Shown one piece after another: positions 8,953 to 17,699 of a stretch of DNA of 64,000 nt. The position numbers and the translations under genes were made by a program. The stretch is taken from positions 62,001-126,000 of the forward strand of contig JAEXBS010000043.1 of NCBI GenBank assembly GCA_023393915.1, read 5' to 3'. The first letter of the stretch is position 1; each line of letters begins with the position of its first letter. The notes under the pieces were generated by a model. That model did not search any database. It was not told the DNA's origin and saw nothing but the letters and a program-made list of their open reading frames with translations. The DNA comes from Bacteroidota bacterium (lineage in GTDB: Bacteria > Bacteroidota > Bacteroidia > Flavobacteriales > Weeksellaceae).

Positions 8953-8974
8953 TACATTTGTGTATACAATTGTA
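8953..8974. promoter_or_regulatory. Tandem palindromic operator-like sites upstream of the TerC gene
   Basis: TACATTTGTG (8953-8962) and the perfect palindrome TACAATTGTA (8965-8974) start exactly 12 bases apart. The second is centred about 43 bases before the predicted transcription start, and no -33 box is visible, an arrangement typical of activator sites. The same palindrome occurs upstream of the XRE regulator gene downstream. The TACATTTG part also matches the promoter consensus, so only the second site is distinctive. Confidence 0.45.
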
Positions 8975-9000
8975 AATTATTTAAAACCTCCGTTTTTCGT

Positions 9001-9008
9001 TATCTTTG
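9001..9008 (+). promoter_or_regulatory. -7 promoter box of the TerC gene
   Basis: TATCTTTG matches TAnnTTTG and ends 15 bases before the ATG at 9024. No TTG is seen 19-21 bases upstream, which suggests dependence on another factor. Confidence 0.6.
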
Positions 9009-9023
9009 CGCATAATTTTTTCT

Positions 9024-10115
9024 ATGAGCAGCGAAGTTTTATTTCTTGGAGGGTTCCTCCTATTTATTGTCATCATTTTAGCTATTGACCTAAATATGGG
9101 TCGCAAATCCGGAGGAGTCGTCACGATGAAAAAAGCGGGCCTTATGAGCTTTTTTGTAGTCATGCTCTCCATGGCCTTTTATTTTATATTAACTACATAC
9201 GGTCACCTACTCCACGGGATAGAAAACCTAGAACAGTTGGAACAGGTCATAAACAAGCACAAACATCCTATTAAGATTATTCCTGATAATTTTGAGCAGT
9301 CGCTCCATCTCTATAATCAAAACCTCGGATTAGAATACCTTACGGGTTATATAGTTGAATACGCGCTCTCTGTGGATAATATCTTTGTAATGATCATGAT
9401 ATTTACTGCCTTTGGTGTAGCGGAGAAAAACTACCACAGAGTTCTTTTCTGGGGAATCTTAGGTGCCATCGTACTTCGATTTATCTTCATCTTTGTAGGA
9501 GCGGCCTTAATAGCCAAGTTCTCCTGGATTATGTACGTCTTTGGAGTCTTTCTAGTCATTACCGGAGTAAAGATGTTCTTAGACCGCAACAAGGAGGAAA
9601 AGATTGATCCTGAGAAACACCCTGTGGTGCGTTTTGCTAATAAGTACTTTAAGGTACACAATCAATTTGTAGGAGATCATTTCTGGGTAGTTATCGACGG
9701 AGTGAAAAAGATGACTCCTTTGTTTTTAGTTCTATTAATCATAGAAGCTACGGATTTGATCTTTGCAGTAGATAGTATTCCCGCTATTTTCTCTGTAACA
9801 CACGATCCTTATATTGTCTTCTTCTCGAACATATTTGCTATTATAGGACTACGTTCAATGTTCTTCCTACTGGCCGGAATTATAGACAAATTTCGTTTCC
9901 TTAAAGTGGGTCTTTCTGCCCTACTCTTCTTCATTGGACTCAAGATGCTCTTGCACCATCAGCTTCAAGATTGGGGCTTCCAAACCTCTCATTCCCTCAT
10001 AATAATCGTGAGTATTTTAGCTTTAAGCATATTGCTCTCTGTGATTATACCGGAGCGCAAAAAAGAACGTAAACTCAAATACGATCCTGAAAATGAACCG
10101 ACTCATCGATTATAA
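9024..10115 (+). CDS. TerC/Alx-family integral membrane protein
   Basis: The start is the ATG at 9024 (MSSEVLFLGG); the in-frame TTG at 9006 lies inside the promoter box. The 363-residue protein has about eight or nine membrane segments and the TerC signatures EYALSVDNIFVM (about residues 114-125) and EATDLIFAVDSIPAIFSVT, whose acidic residues sit in the membrane. TerC/Alx proteins are linked to tellurite resistance, metal (notably Mn) export and metalation of exported proteins; the role here is open. A hairpin terminator follows, then an XRE regulator gene with shared upstream motifs. Confidence 0.9.
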   Translation: MSSEVLFLGGFLLFIVIILAIDLNMGRKSGGVVTMKKAGLMSFFVVMLSMAFYFILTTYGHLLHGIENLEQLEQVINKHKHPIKIIPDNFEQSLHLYNQNLGLEYLTGYIVEYALSVDNIFVMIMIFTAFGVAEKNYHRVLFWGILGAIVLRFIFIFVGAALIAKFSWIMYVFGVFLVITGVKMFLDRNKEEKIDPEKHPVVRFANKYFKVHNQFVGDHFWVVIDGVKKMTPLFLVLLIIEATDLIFAVDSIPAIFSVTHDPYIVFFSNIFAIIGLRSMFFLLAGIIDKFRFLKVGLSALLFFIGLKMLLHHQLQDWGFQTSHSLIIIVSILALSILLSVIIPERKKERKLKYDPENEPTHRL

Positions 10116-10146
10116 TTAACAAAGTTAAATAGCCTAAATAAATATA

Positions 10147-10173
10147 AACCAGTCTTTTAAAGGCTGGTTTTTA
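10147..10173 (+). terminator. Terminator of the TerC gene
   Basis: AACCAG and CTGGTT arms, with pairing continuing through CTTT/AAAG, are followed by TTTTT. It lies 32 bases after the stop codon. Confidence 0.75.
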
Positions 10174-10204
10174 CTTTTGTAATATTTTGAAATCCAAGAT
10201 TGTT

Positions 10205-10248
10205 TACAATTGTATTTCTGTATGTAAATTCTCTTTATTACATTTGTA
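10205..10248. promoter_or_regulatory. Operator-like palindromes upstream of the XRE regulator gene
   Basis: Two inverted repeats are present: TACAATTGTA (10205-10214) and TACATTTGTA (10239-10248). A weaker half-match (TGTA, 10223-10226) falls 12 bases from the first, repeating the spacing seen before the TerC gene. The 10239 site coincides with the probable -7 box TACATTTG (10239-10246), an arrangement that would suit autorepression. Because that site also fits the promoter consensus, the copy at 10205 is the stronger evidence. Confidence 0.45.
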
Positions 10249-10269
10249 AATACTAAAAAGGTGTAAATT

Positions 10270-10827
10270 ATGAGTCCGAGTGAACGTATTTCAAAAATCA
10301 TAGAATATTCGGGACTGTCTTCCTCTGAGTTTGCCGATCGTATAGAAGTGCAACGCTCTTCTATTTCGCACATCACTTCAGGAAGAAATAAGCCTTCGTT
10401 AGATTTTCTTATTAAAGTGAAGCAAAGTTTTCCCGAGTTCTCGTGGGATTGGTTGATTCTAGGTGATGAGCCCATGCTCACCTCCCCTTTCAAAGAAAAG
10501 GCTCTAAATCAAGCGGATACTCCCTCTTCTAGGGAAGAAAGATCAAGCTTCGCAGATGATTTATTCTCCTTAATAGGTGATGAAGATCTAGGGATTACAG
10601 AATCAGAAGATCAAATTTTGCCTCAAGATCTGCCACTCCCTACTATCTCAGAATCGTCTACTTCTTCTGTAAGTGCAGATAAAACGATTTTAAGCGATTC
10701 TCAGCGATTAGAAAACGATTCGGTTCCCAAGGTTCCGGTATCCGAAAAGACGAGCTCTAACGAACCTGAGATTAAACGGATTGTCCTTTTTTATACCAAT
10801 GGGAAATTTGAGGCTTTTGAACCTTAA
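10270..10827 (+). CDS. XRE-family helix-turn-helix regulator
   Basis: Residues 4-60 form a Cro/CI-type helix-turn-helix (SSEFADRIEVQRSSISHITSGRNKPSLDFL, given here as the region around residues 18-47, with a following WDWLILGDEPM). A Ser/Glu-rich, probably disordered linker (about 75-165) leads to a conserved-looking tail, IKRIVLFYTNGKFEAFEP, that I recall from other Bacteroidota XRE proteins. It probably binds DNA as a dimer; palindromes before its own gene and before the TerC gene are candidate targets. No ligand domain is visible. Confidence 0.83.
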   Translation: MSPSERISKIIEYSGLSSSEFADRIEVQRSSISHITSGRNKPSLDFLIKVKQSFPEFSWDWLILGDEPMLTSPFKEKALNQADTPSSREERSSFADDLFSLIGDEDLGITESEDQILPQDLPLPTISESSTSSVSADKTILSDSQRLENDSVPKVPVSEKTSSNEPEIKRIVLFYTNGKFEAFEP

Positions 10828-10831
10828 TAAA

Positions 10832-10857
10832 GAAAGCAGCCTTTTAGAGCTGCTTTC
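10832..10857. terminator. Bidirectional terminator between the XRE regulator and scoB
   Basis: A perfect 9-bp stem (GAAAGCAGC with GCTGCTTTC) and 8-base loop lies between convergent genes, 5 bases after one stop and 33 bases beyond the other. The T-tracts are short on both sides. Confidence 0.6.
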
Positions 10858-10889
10858 CTAATATAAAGAAAAATGTAAATATTTTACGT

Positions 10890-11546
10890 TTAATCGATCA
10901 CCATTTCTGGGATCTCTCCTCTAATTAAAAGTGGAGCTTCTGTCGCGTCAATAATATCTTGTACACTTAAACCAGGAGCTCTTTCTAAAAGCTCTAAACC
11001 TTCAGGGGTAACTTCCATCACCGCCATATTAGAAACGATCTTTTTAACGCATCCCACACCGGTTAAAGGCAAAGTACATTCTTTTAATACCTTACTCTCC
11101 CCTACTTTATTGGTATGCATCATAGCGACAATAATATTTTCAGCGGAAGCGACCAAATCCATAGCTCCTCCCATTCCTTTCACCATTTTTCCTGGAATTT
11201 TCCAATTCGCAATATCTCCTTTCTCAGAGACTTCCATTGCCCCTAAAATCGTTAGATCTACCTTTTGGCTACGAATCATTCCAAAGCTAAATGCGGAATC
11301 AAAAAAAGAGGCTCCAGGAAGTGTGGTAATGGTTTGTTTTCCAGCATTAATTAAATCGGCATCCTCTTCTCCTTCATAAGGAAAAGGTCCCATCCCTAAA
11401 ACTCCGTTTTCACTTTGAAACTCAACGGAAATATTCTCATCAACATAATTCGCTACTAGGGTCGGAATACCGATCCCTAAATTCACGAAATAACCGTCCT
11501 TTACTTCTTTGGATATCCTTTTGGCAATCTGTTCTTTACTCAGCAT
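10890..11546 (-). CDS. scoB: 3-oxoacid CoA-transferase, subunit B
   Basis: The beta subunit transfers CoA (classically from succinyl-CoA) to acetoacetate. The start at 11546 (MLSKEQIAKRI) fits family length (218 residues); the longer frame to 11645 only reads through scoA. GIGIPTLVANY (about 24-34) and EFQSENGVLG with the catalytic Glu46 are visible. It overlaps the end of scoA by 11 bases, as expected for coupled subunits. Very similar CoA-transferases act on butyrate or other 3-oxoacids, but the adjacent 3-hydroxybutyrate dehydrogenase favours acetoacetate. Confidence 0.92.
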   Translation of the reverse strand: MLSKEQIAKRISKEVKDGYFVNLGIGIPTLVANYVDENISVEFQSENGVLGMGPFPYEGEEDADLINAGKQTITTLPGASFFDSAFSFGMIRSQKVDLTILGAMEVSEKGDIANWKIPGKMVKGMGGAMDLVASAENIIVAMMHTNKVGESKVLKECTLPLTGVGCVKKIVSNMAVMEVTPEGLELLERAPGLSVQDIIDATEAPLLIRGEIPEMVID

Positions 11547-12249
11547 GATTGGTTTTTTTTCGGGTGGTTCTTTGCTCAATTCTTTTCTCGTATTTTTCCC
11601 CTTGGAAAATTCTCTGTACCATAATCCCTGGAATATGGATTTCATTGGGATCCAGAGTGCCCGGTTCCACTAAATGTTCCACTTCTGCAATGGTAATTTT
11701 TCCTGCACCGGCCATCGGATGATTAAAATTTCTAGCCGTTCCTTTAAATACGAGATTCCCAGCATAATCTCCTTTCCATGCTTTTACAATAGAAAAATCG
11801 GCTTTAAAAGCATGTTCTAATAAATGCATTTTTCCGTCAAATTCCTTTACTTCTTTACCTTCAGCTACTTCGGTTCCGTAGCCAGCAGGGGTATAGAAAG
11901 CAGGGATTCCGGCTTGTGCGGCGCGGCATTTCTCCGCCAGGGTCCCTTGCGGAGTAAGCTCCACTTCAAGTTCACCGCTGAGCATTTGTCTTTCAAATTC
12001 CGCGTTCTCTCCCACATAGGAAGAGATCATTTTTTTGATCTGTCTTTTCTTAAGTAATAGTCCGAGGCCAAAGTCATCGACTCCCGCATTATTGGAAATG
12101 CAGGTTAGGTCCGTCACTGTGGAACTCGAAAGTGCATCAATGCAGTTTTCTGGTATACCACAAAGACCAAACCCTCCAAGCATGAGCGTCATTCCACTCT
12201 CTATGCCCTCAATGGCAGCTTGGGCTCCGTTTACTCTTTTGTCAATCAT
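11536..12249 (-). CDS. scoA: 3-oxoacid CoA-transferase, subunit A
   Basis: The 237-residue alpha subunit shows the CoA-transferase signature LGGFGLCGIPEN (residues 24-35) and a typical GTLAEKCRAAQAGIPAFYTP region. With ScoB it activates acetoacetate to acetoacetyl-CoA for thiolysis. It lies 12 bases after the 3-hydroxybutyrate dehydrogenase gene in one apparent operon. Confidence 0.93.
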   Translation of the reverse strand: MIDKRVNGAQAAIEGIESGMTLMLGGFGLCGIPENCIDALSSSTVTDLTCISNNAGVDDFGLGLLLKKRQIKKMISSYVGENAEFERQMLSGELEVELTPQGTLAEKCRAAQAGIPAFYTPAGYGTEVAEGKEVKEFDGKMHLLEHAFKADFSIVKAWKGDYAGNLVFKGTARNFNHPMAGAGKITIAEVEHLVEPGTLDPNEIHIPGIMVQRIFQGEKYEKRIEQRTTRKKTNHAE

Positions 12250-12261
12250 AATGGGCTTTTT

Positions 12262-13032
12262 TTATTGTGCGCTCCAACCTCCGTCCAAAGTGAAAACACT
12301 TCCAGAAATGGACTGCGCGTTATTATCAGCTAAAAATACGCATAACTCTGCAATTTTCTCCAGCGATACGAAACTTTTTACGGCTTGCTTTTTGAGTAGG
12401 ACCTTTTCTACAACCTCCTTTTCTGAAAGTCCATGCTCGCGAGCTTGATCTTTAATTTGCGCCTCAACTAAAGGCGTTAGCACATAACCAGGACAAATGG
12501 CATTGGAAGTGACACCAAACGTTGCACCTTCCAGGGCCAAAACTTTAGTAAGTCCAATCACTCCATGCTTTGCCGCTACGTAGGCCGATTTGTATTCTGA
12601 AGCTCTTATTCCATGTACAGAAGAAATATTGATAATTCGACCAAAATTTTGGTCTTTCATTTCTTTAAATACTGCTTTAGAAGCATAGAACACGGAATTT
12701 AAATTCAGGGCAATAATTTTCTCGTATTTCTCATTAGGAAAGTCTTCAATCTTCGAGACGTGTTGAATACCAGCATTATTAACCAAAACATCAATTCCGC
12801 CAAGCCTTTCTCTAGTGTACTCGATTAAAGACTCAACACCTTGTGAGGTGGAAAGATCTGCAGAAGAAAATCCGCTTTTAATTCCAAACTCACGTTCTAA
12901 TTCCTGAGCCAAACTCGCTCCCTCCGGATCCAGTCCATTGAGAATAACATGATCCTTCTGCTCAGCAAATTTTCTAGCAATTCCCCATCCTATGCCACTG
13001 GTGCTACCCGTGACAAGCACTCTTCTATTCAT
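12262..13032 (-). CDS. 3-hydroxybutyrate dehydrogenase (SDR family)
   Basis: This 256-residue short-chain dehydrogenase has the cofactor loop TGSTSGIG (residues 8-15), NNAG (85-88) and the catalytic Ser138, Tyr151 and Lys155. The match over its whole length is to D-3-hydroxybutyrate dehydrogenases, and the following scoA-scoB genes support oxidation of 3-hydroxybutyrate to acetoacetate. The upstream hydrolase gene ends one base before this start codon. Another SDR substrate remains possible. Confidence 0.87.
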   Translation of the reverse strand: MNRRVLVTGSTSGIGWGIARKFAEQKDHVILNGLDPEGASLAQELEREFGIKSGFSSADLSTSQGVESLIEYTRERLGGIDVLVNNAGIQHVSKIEDFPNEKYEKIIALNLNSVFYASKAVFKEMKDQNFGRIINISSVHGIRASEYKSAYVAAKHGVIGLTKVLALEGATFGVTSNAICPGYVLTPLVEAQIKDQAREHGLSEKEVVEKVLLKKQAVKSFVSLEKIAELCVFLADNNAQSISGSVFTLDGGWSAQ

Positions 13033-13806
13033 CTACAAAAATTTTAAAAGTTCTTCAGTAAGCTTTTCACTCTGATCGGAAACCACCCCGTGACGCGAAT
13101 TCTCAATAACCACTAAGTGGGCCTCTTTTAACTCGTCGGTATAGGCTCTCTTATAACTTATAGGGGTATAATCACTATCGGACGCAATGACTAAAGTCGG
13201 ATGCGTAATTCTTTCAATTCTCTCGGATAATCCCCAACGCATGAGATTCCCAAAGGTTTGAAGGTAGGCGTTTTCATCGTTTGATAAAATACGCTCTTCA
13301 AATTCTTCCCTTAAGTCTTCTTGCTCCTCTAATGGGTACATTCCTCTAGCGATGGACTCGGCTAAAAAAGCAAATCCTTTCTCTTCAATGATCTTTGTTC
13401 GTTGTTCTAACAGATCCACTCCACTGTCTTGAGGGGAATTGAAATTAGGTCCTGAATTGATAATCACTAATTTCTCAACTCGGTTCCCATGGCTGGCTGC
13501 CAATTCAAAAGCTACAGCGCCCCCCATCGAAAACCCCACCAAACTAGCACGCTCTATTTCAAGAGAATCCATAAGCTCTAGCACGTCTTGAGCCATGTGC
13601 TCAACACTTTGCTCCTTAGGGACTCTCGTGGAAGATCCGTGAGCTCTTAAATCAGGAGCAATCACTCGGAACTTTGAAGAAAGAACCGGGATCAATAGAT
13701 CCCAATCCTTATGGCTTGAACCTAGCCCATGAAGAAGCACTAGAGCTTTTCCCTCGCCTTGGTCGCGGTACGAAAGTTCAATACCGTTTACCTGTACTTT
13801 ATGCAT
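13033..13806 (-). CDS. Alpha/beta hydrolase, enol-lactonase-like
   Basis: A cytoplasmic alpha/beta hydrolase of 257 residues: HGLGS oxyanion region (26-30), nucleophile Ser93 in GFSMGG, and a late His in NSRHGVVSD. Similarity is to 3-oxoadipate enol-lactonases and general carboxylesterases. It is directly joined to the dehydrogenase gene, so it may release 3-hydroxyacids from an ester or lactone; that role is inferred from position only. Confidence 0.8.
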   Translation of the reverse strand: MHKVQVNGIELSYRDQGEGKALVLLHGLGSSHKDWDLLIPVLSSKFRVIAPDLRAHGSSTRVPKEQSVEHMAQDVLELMDSLEIERASLVGFSMGGAVAFELAASHGNRVEKLVIINSGPNFNSPQDSGVDLLEQRTKIIEEKGFAFLAESIARGMYPLEEQEDLREEFEERILSNDENAYLQTFGNLMRWGLSERIERITHPTLVIASDSDYTPISYKRAYTDELKEAHLVVIENSRHGVVSDQSEKLTEELLKFL

Positions 13807-13819
13807 CTACAAAGGGTTC

Positions 13820-16063
13820 TTACTTTTTATTCTTGAAAAAATCAAAATTATAACGGAACTCTACCGAGTAAAGTCTTTCCATAAATGGAGAACCTGCAAA
13901 CTCACGAATGTTGGCATTGAGTAAATTCGTTACATTAGCTCCTAGAGTAATTCCATTAGAGAAATTATATCCGACATTCATATCTACTGTGAATCCACCT
14001 AGTGGGCCGTAGTTCCATACTCTTCCTGGAGCATAGTACGCATCTTCACGAATATCAATAGTTCCGTCTCCGTCTAAGTCCTGGGTTTTCGCAGCCGTGG
14101 AAGTACCAGAAAAGAAATCATAATCTTGCACGTAGCGTCCGTAGAGACCACCAAACCAAGTCGGCGTTGCATAGTTCAGACCTAAAGTAAATTTATTGGA
14201 AGGTGTATTGATAGGAAGGTCGGTATCGAGTACTTTTCCGTCTTTATTTCCGTCGTTAAGTAAATCGTCCTTATCGAGGCTTCTTCCGAAGTAAGAATAA
14301 TTCAGTACCCCTCTTAAGGCATCGGTAAAGTAATAATTCAGTCCCACATCAAATCCGTAGGTATCCACTTTTCCAAAATTACTATAGGTCAGTACAAAGG
14401 CCGGGTTCGCACCTGGAATATCGGTAAGCGCTTGATCTCCTCTATGAGTTACCGTTCTTCCTTGAGTGGCTAACTGCGTTAAAGGAGAAATGAAGTTTTC
14501 TGACATATTGTAGTACGCATTCACATCTATATAAAGTTTGCGATCAATGGAGCCTTTGTACCCCACTTCAAAGGAGTTGATGCTTTCCACTTCGATGGGC
14601 TTTATTTTAGAACCATCAGAAAGTGTGAATCCTACTCCATTTCCTAAAATAAGTCCTCCAAAGAGGTACCCTTCTAGGTTCATAATTGAAGGAACTGCCA
14701 TTCCTTTACCGTAAGTTAAACGAAAGACTCCGTCCCCTGCTTTTCTAGTAATGGCAGCTTTAGGAAGTAAATTGGTTCCGTAATAATCATGATTATCTAA
14801 TCTAAGTGCCGCTAAAAAGCCCCATCCGTTGGTTTTGTATTCCACTTGGGAATAGACTCCGTACTGATTTACGTTAATAGGACCATCAAAATCAAGCATA
14901 TAAGTGTTTTTAGTAAACGCCTGATCTCTTTGGAATTGCGCTCCCGCAATCCAGGTAAGTCCTCCCCAGTTTTGGTTGTACTGTCCTTCCACTACAAAAC
15001 GCTTAGAATCGTCTTTAAAACGTGAACCTCTTTGTAAAGCAATCCCGGCTGTTGGCGATGTTCCAAACCACTGCTCGTTATAAGAACGTTCTCTTGCTAC
15101 CTCTGGAGAGAAGCCCGCATTGATGAAACTAACATAATTCTGTGTTCTCTGATTCATCGCATACGTATCTTCGGTATTACTCCACTGGTGGTATGCATTG
15201 ACAAAGAAGCGAGGGTGTACATATTTCAACTGTAATTCGTCGATTTTCCAGTCATCAATCTGGTTTCTACCGGCCGATGTAACGGCTAAATTGGTACTGT
15301 TGCTGTGTCCATAATAAGCGATGAGTTCACCCAATCCTCCGGTTTTATAATTTAGCTGAGTATTGAATTTAGTTGAAGTGAAATCACGATCCAAATCAAG
15401 TTCTGGGTACCCTACATTATTAACGTACACGGAGTCGGTATAGTCAAACTCTTCCCCTTGAGAATGCTCAAAAGCGATTTTATACGCGAGTTTATCGTTA
15501 ATGGCTTGCGCGTGTCTAGCACGAGCAGTAAATACTTTCTGATTTCCCATTCCTAAGGCTATGGAAGTCCCTTGAGAACGGAACGGGTTCTTTGTGATGG
15601 TGTTCACTAATCCGTTATGGGCATTAGGACCGTAAAGGGTTCCATTAGGACCCAAAAGAATTTCTACTTTTTCAATATCTTCCTTAATTACAGTTGAGAA
15701 AGTTCCCAGTGGAAGTCCAGTAGCAACTAAAGTAGAGACGCGGTCGTCTGTAATCTGTAGATTTTTTGAATTGAAAGCAGAATTAAATCCACGAATATTC
15801 AGACCTGTTCCCAGGACTCCTGCACGAACAAAATCCACCCCTTTCTGACGAGCGGCCAGTTCACCCACATTAAATCCTGTGAACTCCTGAATGTCTTTGG
15901 AGCTAATAATATTAACGGTGGCAGGTACTTCCACCAATTTTTGTACTTTTCTACTGGCCGAAACGGTCACTTGTTCGATGTCTCTCACTTTAACGCTATC
16001 GGTCTGCTGCGCCTCAGCAAAAAAAACGCTCAAGGTCAGAGAAAGAACCACTGCTTTTTTCAT
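13820..16063 (-). CDS. TonB-dependent outer-membrane receptor
   Basis: The 747-residue protein has a signal peptide (cleavage near AEAQ), a plug domain (about 30-150, with INIRGFNS-type and LLGPNGTLYGPNAHNG motifs) and a 22-strand barrel ending VEFRYNFDF. Two acidic loops, NDGNKDGKVLDTD (near residue 605) and DLDGDGTIDIRED (near 662), look like EF-hand-type calcium sites in extracellular loops. There is no SusD partner and no N-terminal carboxypeptidase-like domain, so this is not a glycan Sus pair. The ligand is unknown; its place ahead of the 3-hydroxyacid genes suggests a link. Confidence 0.9.
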   Translation of the reverse strand: MKKAVVLSLTLSVFFAEAQQTDSVKVRDIEQVTVSASRKVQKLVEVPATVNIISSKDIQEFTGFNVGELAARQKGVDFVRAGVLGTGLNIRGFNSAFNSKNLQITDDRVSTLVATGLPLGTFSTVIKEDIEKVEILLGPNGTLYGPNAHNGLVNTITKNPFRSQGTSIALGMGNQKVFTARARHAQAINDKLAYKIAFEHSQGEEFDYTDSVYVNNVGYPELDLDRDFTSTKFNTQLNYKTGGLGELIAYYGHSNSTNLAVTSAGRNQIDDWKIDELQLKYVHPRFFVNAYHQWSNTEDTYAMNQRTQNYVSFINAGFSPEVARERSYNEQWFGTSPTAGIALQRGSRFKDDSKRFVVEGQYNQNWGGLTWIAGAQFQRDQAFTKNTYMLDFDGPINVNQYGVYSQVEYKTNGWGFLAALRLDNHDYYGTNLLPKAAITRKAGDGVFRLTYGKGMAVPSIMNLEGYLFGGLILGNGVGFTLSDGSKIKPIEVESINSFEVGYKGSIDRKLYIDVNAYYNMSENFISPLTQLATQGRTVTHRGDQALTDIPGANPAFVLTYSNFGKVDTYGFDVGLNYYFTDALRGVLNYSYFGRSLDKDDLLNDGNKDGKVLDTDLPINTPSNKFTLGLNYATPTWFGGLYGRYVQDYDFFSGTSTAAKTQDLDGDGTIDIREDAYYAPGRVWNYGPLGGFTVDMNVGYNFSNGITLGANVTNLLNANIREFAGSPFMERLYSVEFRYNFDFFKNKK

Positions 16064-16157
16064 AGTTGTTTTCTTTTTAGGTTTATAAGTACAATGATAA
16101 AAAAGCTTTAGAATGAGCTTCGAAAGAAAAACAAGAAAAAGGGATGCGACTTAAATG

Positions 16158-16175
16158 GTTAAACCTCCATAAGGA
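16158..16175. other. Small hairpin upstream of the TonB receptor gene
   Basis: CCTCC and GGAGG arms around ATAA form a 5-bp stem between the TPR-like protein gene and the receptor. No long T-run follows on the minus strand; it could be a weak terminator or part of the receptor leader. Confidence 0.3.
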
Positions 16176-16214
16176 GGATAAAAACCCACTTAAATCATTA
16201 AATTCAGTAGTTAT

Positions 16215-17627
16215 CTAGAGATGCGACTTAAAAATATCTTTCAATTCTGGAAGTGCAGCGACGAGCGTACTAGAGGTTCTAGCCAGAACTTCTTTTTGCG
16301 ACTCACTAAGCTCTATCCCCTTAAGGGACTCGGTGATACGAGAAATCAATACAGAGGCATCAAGCTGCTCTTCCATATACTCCGCTAGATCCACCGACCA
16401 CGAAATAGTAGGAATATATCCGTTAGGCACCCGGCTCTCGGCCTCCTTTTTTCTTAATTGATATTTCTTTTCCAGGGAAAGGATCATGGAATAATGCTCA
16501 CTCTGCAAAAGAAGATTTAAATAAGAAGTAAAGAAATGATGCCAGCGGTAATCAAAGAGTTCTTTCTCGTAGCGACTTAAGAAATAAAGCCCGATATTCT
16601 CTGCTTTCTTCCACTGCTTTAATTCATCGAGAACCCTTAAATAATTGGATATATAAGTGATTTTTTGGTGTACGTTCTGCGAGGATTCGTAGAGGGACTT
16701 GTAATTTTCTAAAAGTGACAATGCCTCTGAATGCGCTTTTACCCGTAGATAAATGGCCACCAAATGGTTCACGTGCATTAAGGTATCGGAATTACTTTGC
16801 CCTAAGGCCAACTCTCCAAAATAGATAGCTTTTGTATAGTCTTTAAGTTGAGAATACAAAAGCACCGAATTGGAATAGTAATTATAGAGTATTCGTCTTG
16901 AATACAGGTCTCCTAGAGTAAAATAACCATCTATGAGTTCAAAGATCTCTTGAAGTTTACGAGCATTTTTTGTTGTGGTATATAGAAAGGCCAGTAAAAC
17001 AAAAGCTTTGTAGCGATTGTTTCCATCTATCTCAGAGGTTTTAAAAACCTTTAGTAGCCATTTCTCCCAATGTGAGATTTCTTTACTCGCCGAAGAATAC
17101 TTATGAGTAATTTCGCCCGTGGCTTCATAGAGCTTCTGATGAATTTTTTGGGCTTTTAAATAGGCGGATTTATAGCGGGAAAGAAAATCCTCCACAATTA
17201 AGTGATCATCGTAGCGAAGCCGAACCAAAAGATAATAACGGTATTCCTGGGCCATGGAATACAATAATTGAAAATTGTATCCAATTCTTTTGTACTGCTT
17301 AAGATAGTCCAGCATTTGGGTCTCCTCCTTAGAATCGAGTAAGTCTAAAGACAAATGCTTTTGAAAGTCAAGCACCCAGCTTCCTACTTTATCTACATCC
17401 CTTTGGTCGAGCCTAGTTTCAATCCAAGATTTTATATAATGGTATTTTCGCTTATCAATCTCAGGATCAAATTCCTTCGGTTGGCGAGAGAGCGTATTCG
17501 CGATCACGCGAGAGAAAATCTCACGTTTCTGATCGTCCTGAAACTCCGAGAGCCCACTCAGGTATTTGGCCTCATGAGGAAGGAGCTGGGCGGAAAAATT
17601 TTGGAATACTTTTAATTTTGGTTTCAC
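16215..17627 (-). CDS. Helical, TPR-like protein of unknown function
   Basis: This 470-residue protein starts at a GTG (17627). It has no signal peptide and no membrane segment, and consists almost entirely of amphipathic helices. The region from about 190 to 410 looks like degenerate tetratricopeptide units, with paired helices rich in Tyr, Leu and Ala. I do not recognise a catalytic motif. It lies between an exported hydrolase and a TonB receptor on the same strand, so a scaffold or regulatory role in that locus is possible but unsupported. Confidence 0.6.
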   Translation of the reverse strand: MKPKLKVFQNFSAQLLPHEAKYLSGLSEFQDDQKREIFSRVIANTLSRQPKEFDPEIDKRKYHYIKSWIETRLDQRDVDKVGSWVLDFQKHLSLDLLDSKEETQMLDYLKQYKRIGYNFQLLYSMAQEYRYYLLVRLRYDDHLIVEDFLSRYKSAYLKAQKIHQKLYEATGEITHKYSSASKEISHWEKWLLKVFKTSEIDGNNRYKAFVLLAFLYTTTKNARKLQEIFELIDGYFTLGDLYSRRILYNYYSNSVLLYSQLKDYTKAIYFGELALGQSNSDTLMHVNHLVAIYLRVKAHSEALSLLENYKSLYESSQNVHQKITYISNYLRVLDELKQWKKAENIGLYFLSRYEKELFDYRWHHFFTSYLNLLLQSEHYSMILSLEKKYQLRKKEAESRVPNGYIPTISWSVDLAEYMEEQLDASVLISRITESLKGIELSESQKEVLARTSSTLVAALPELKDIFKSHL

Positions 17628-17699
17628 TATCCTTCTATTAGCGGGAGCGCTAAGCTTACCCGAAGATTAAAAATAGCAAAAATCCCTCAACCACAAAAA

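Noticed and set aside
10134..10493. Open frame of 119 codons antisense to the XRE regulator
   Set aside because: It covers the regulator's helix-turn-helix region and its promoter; no sign of an independent gene.
12035..12448. Open frame of 137 codons on the plus strand opposite scoA and the dehydrogenase
   Set aside because: It is wholly antisense to two well-conserved genes, has no promoter or protein-like composition, and is explained by their codon use.
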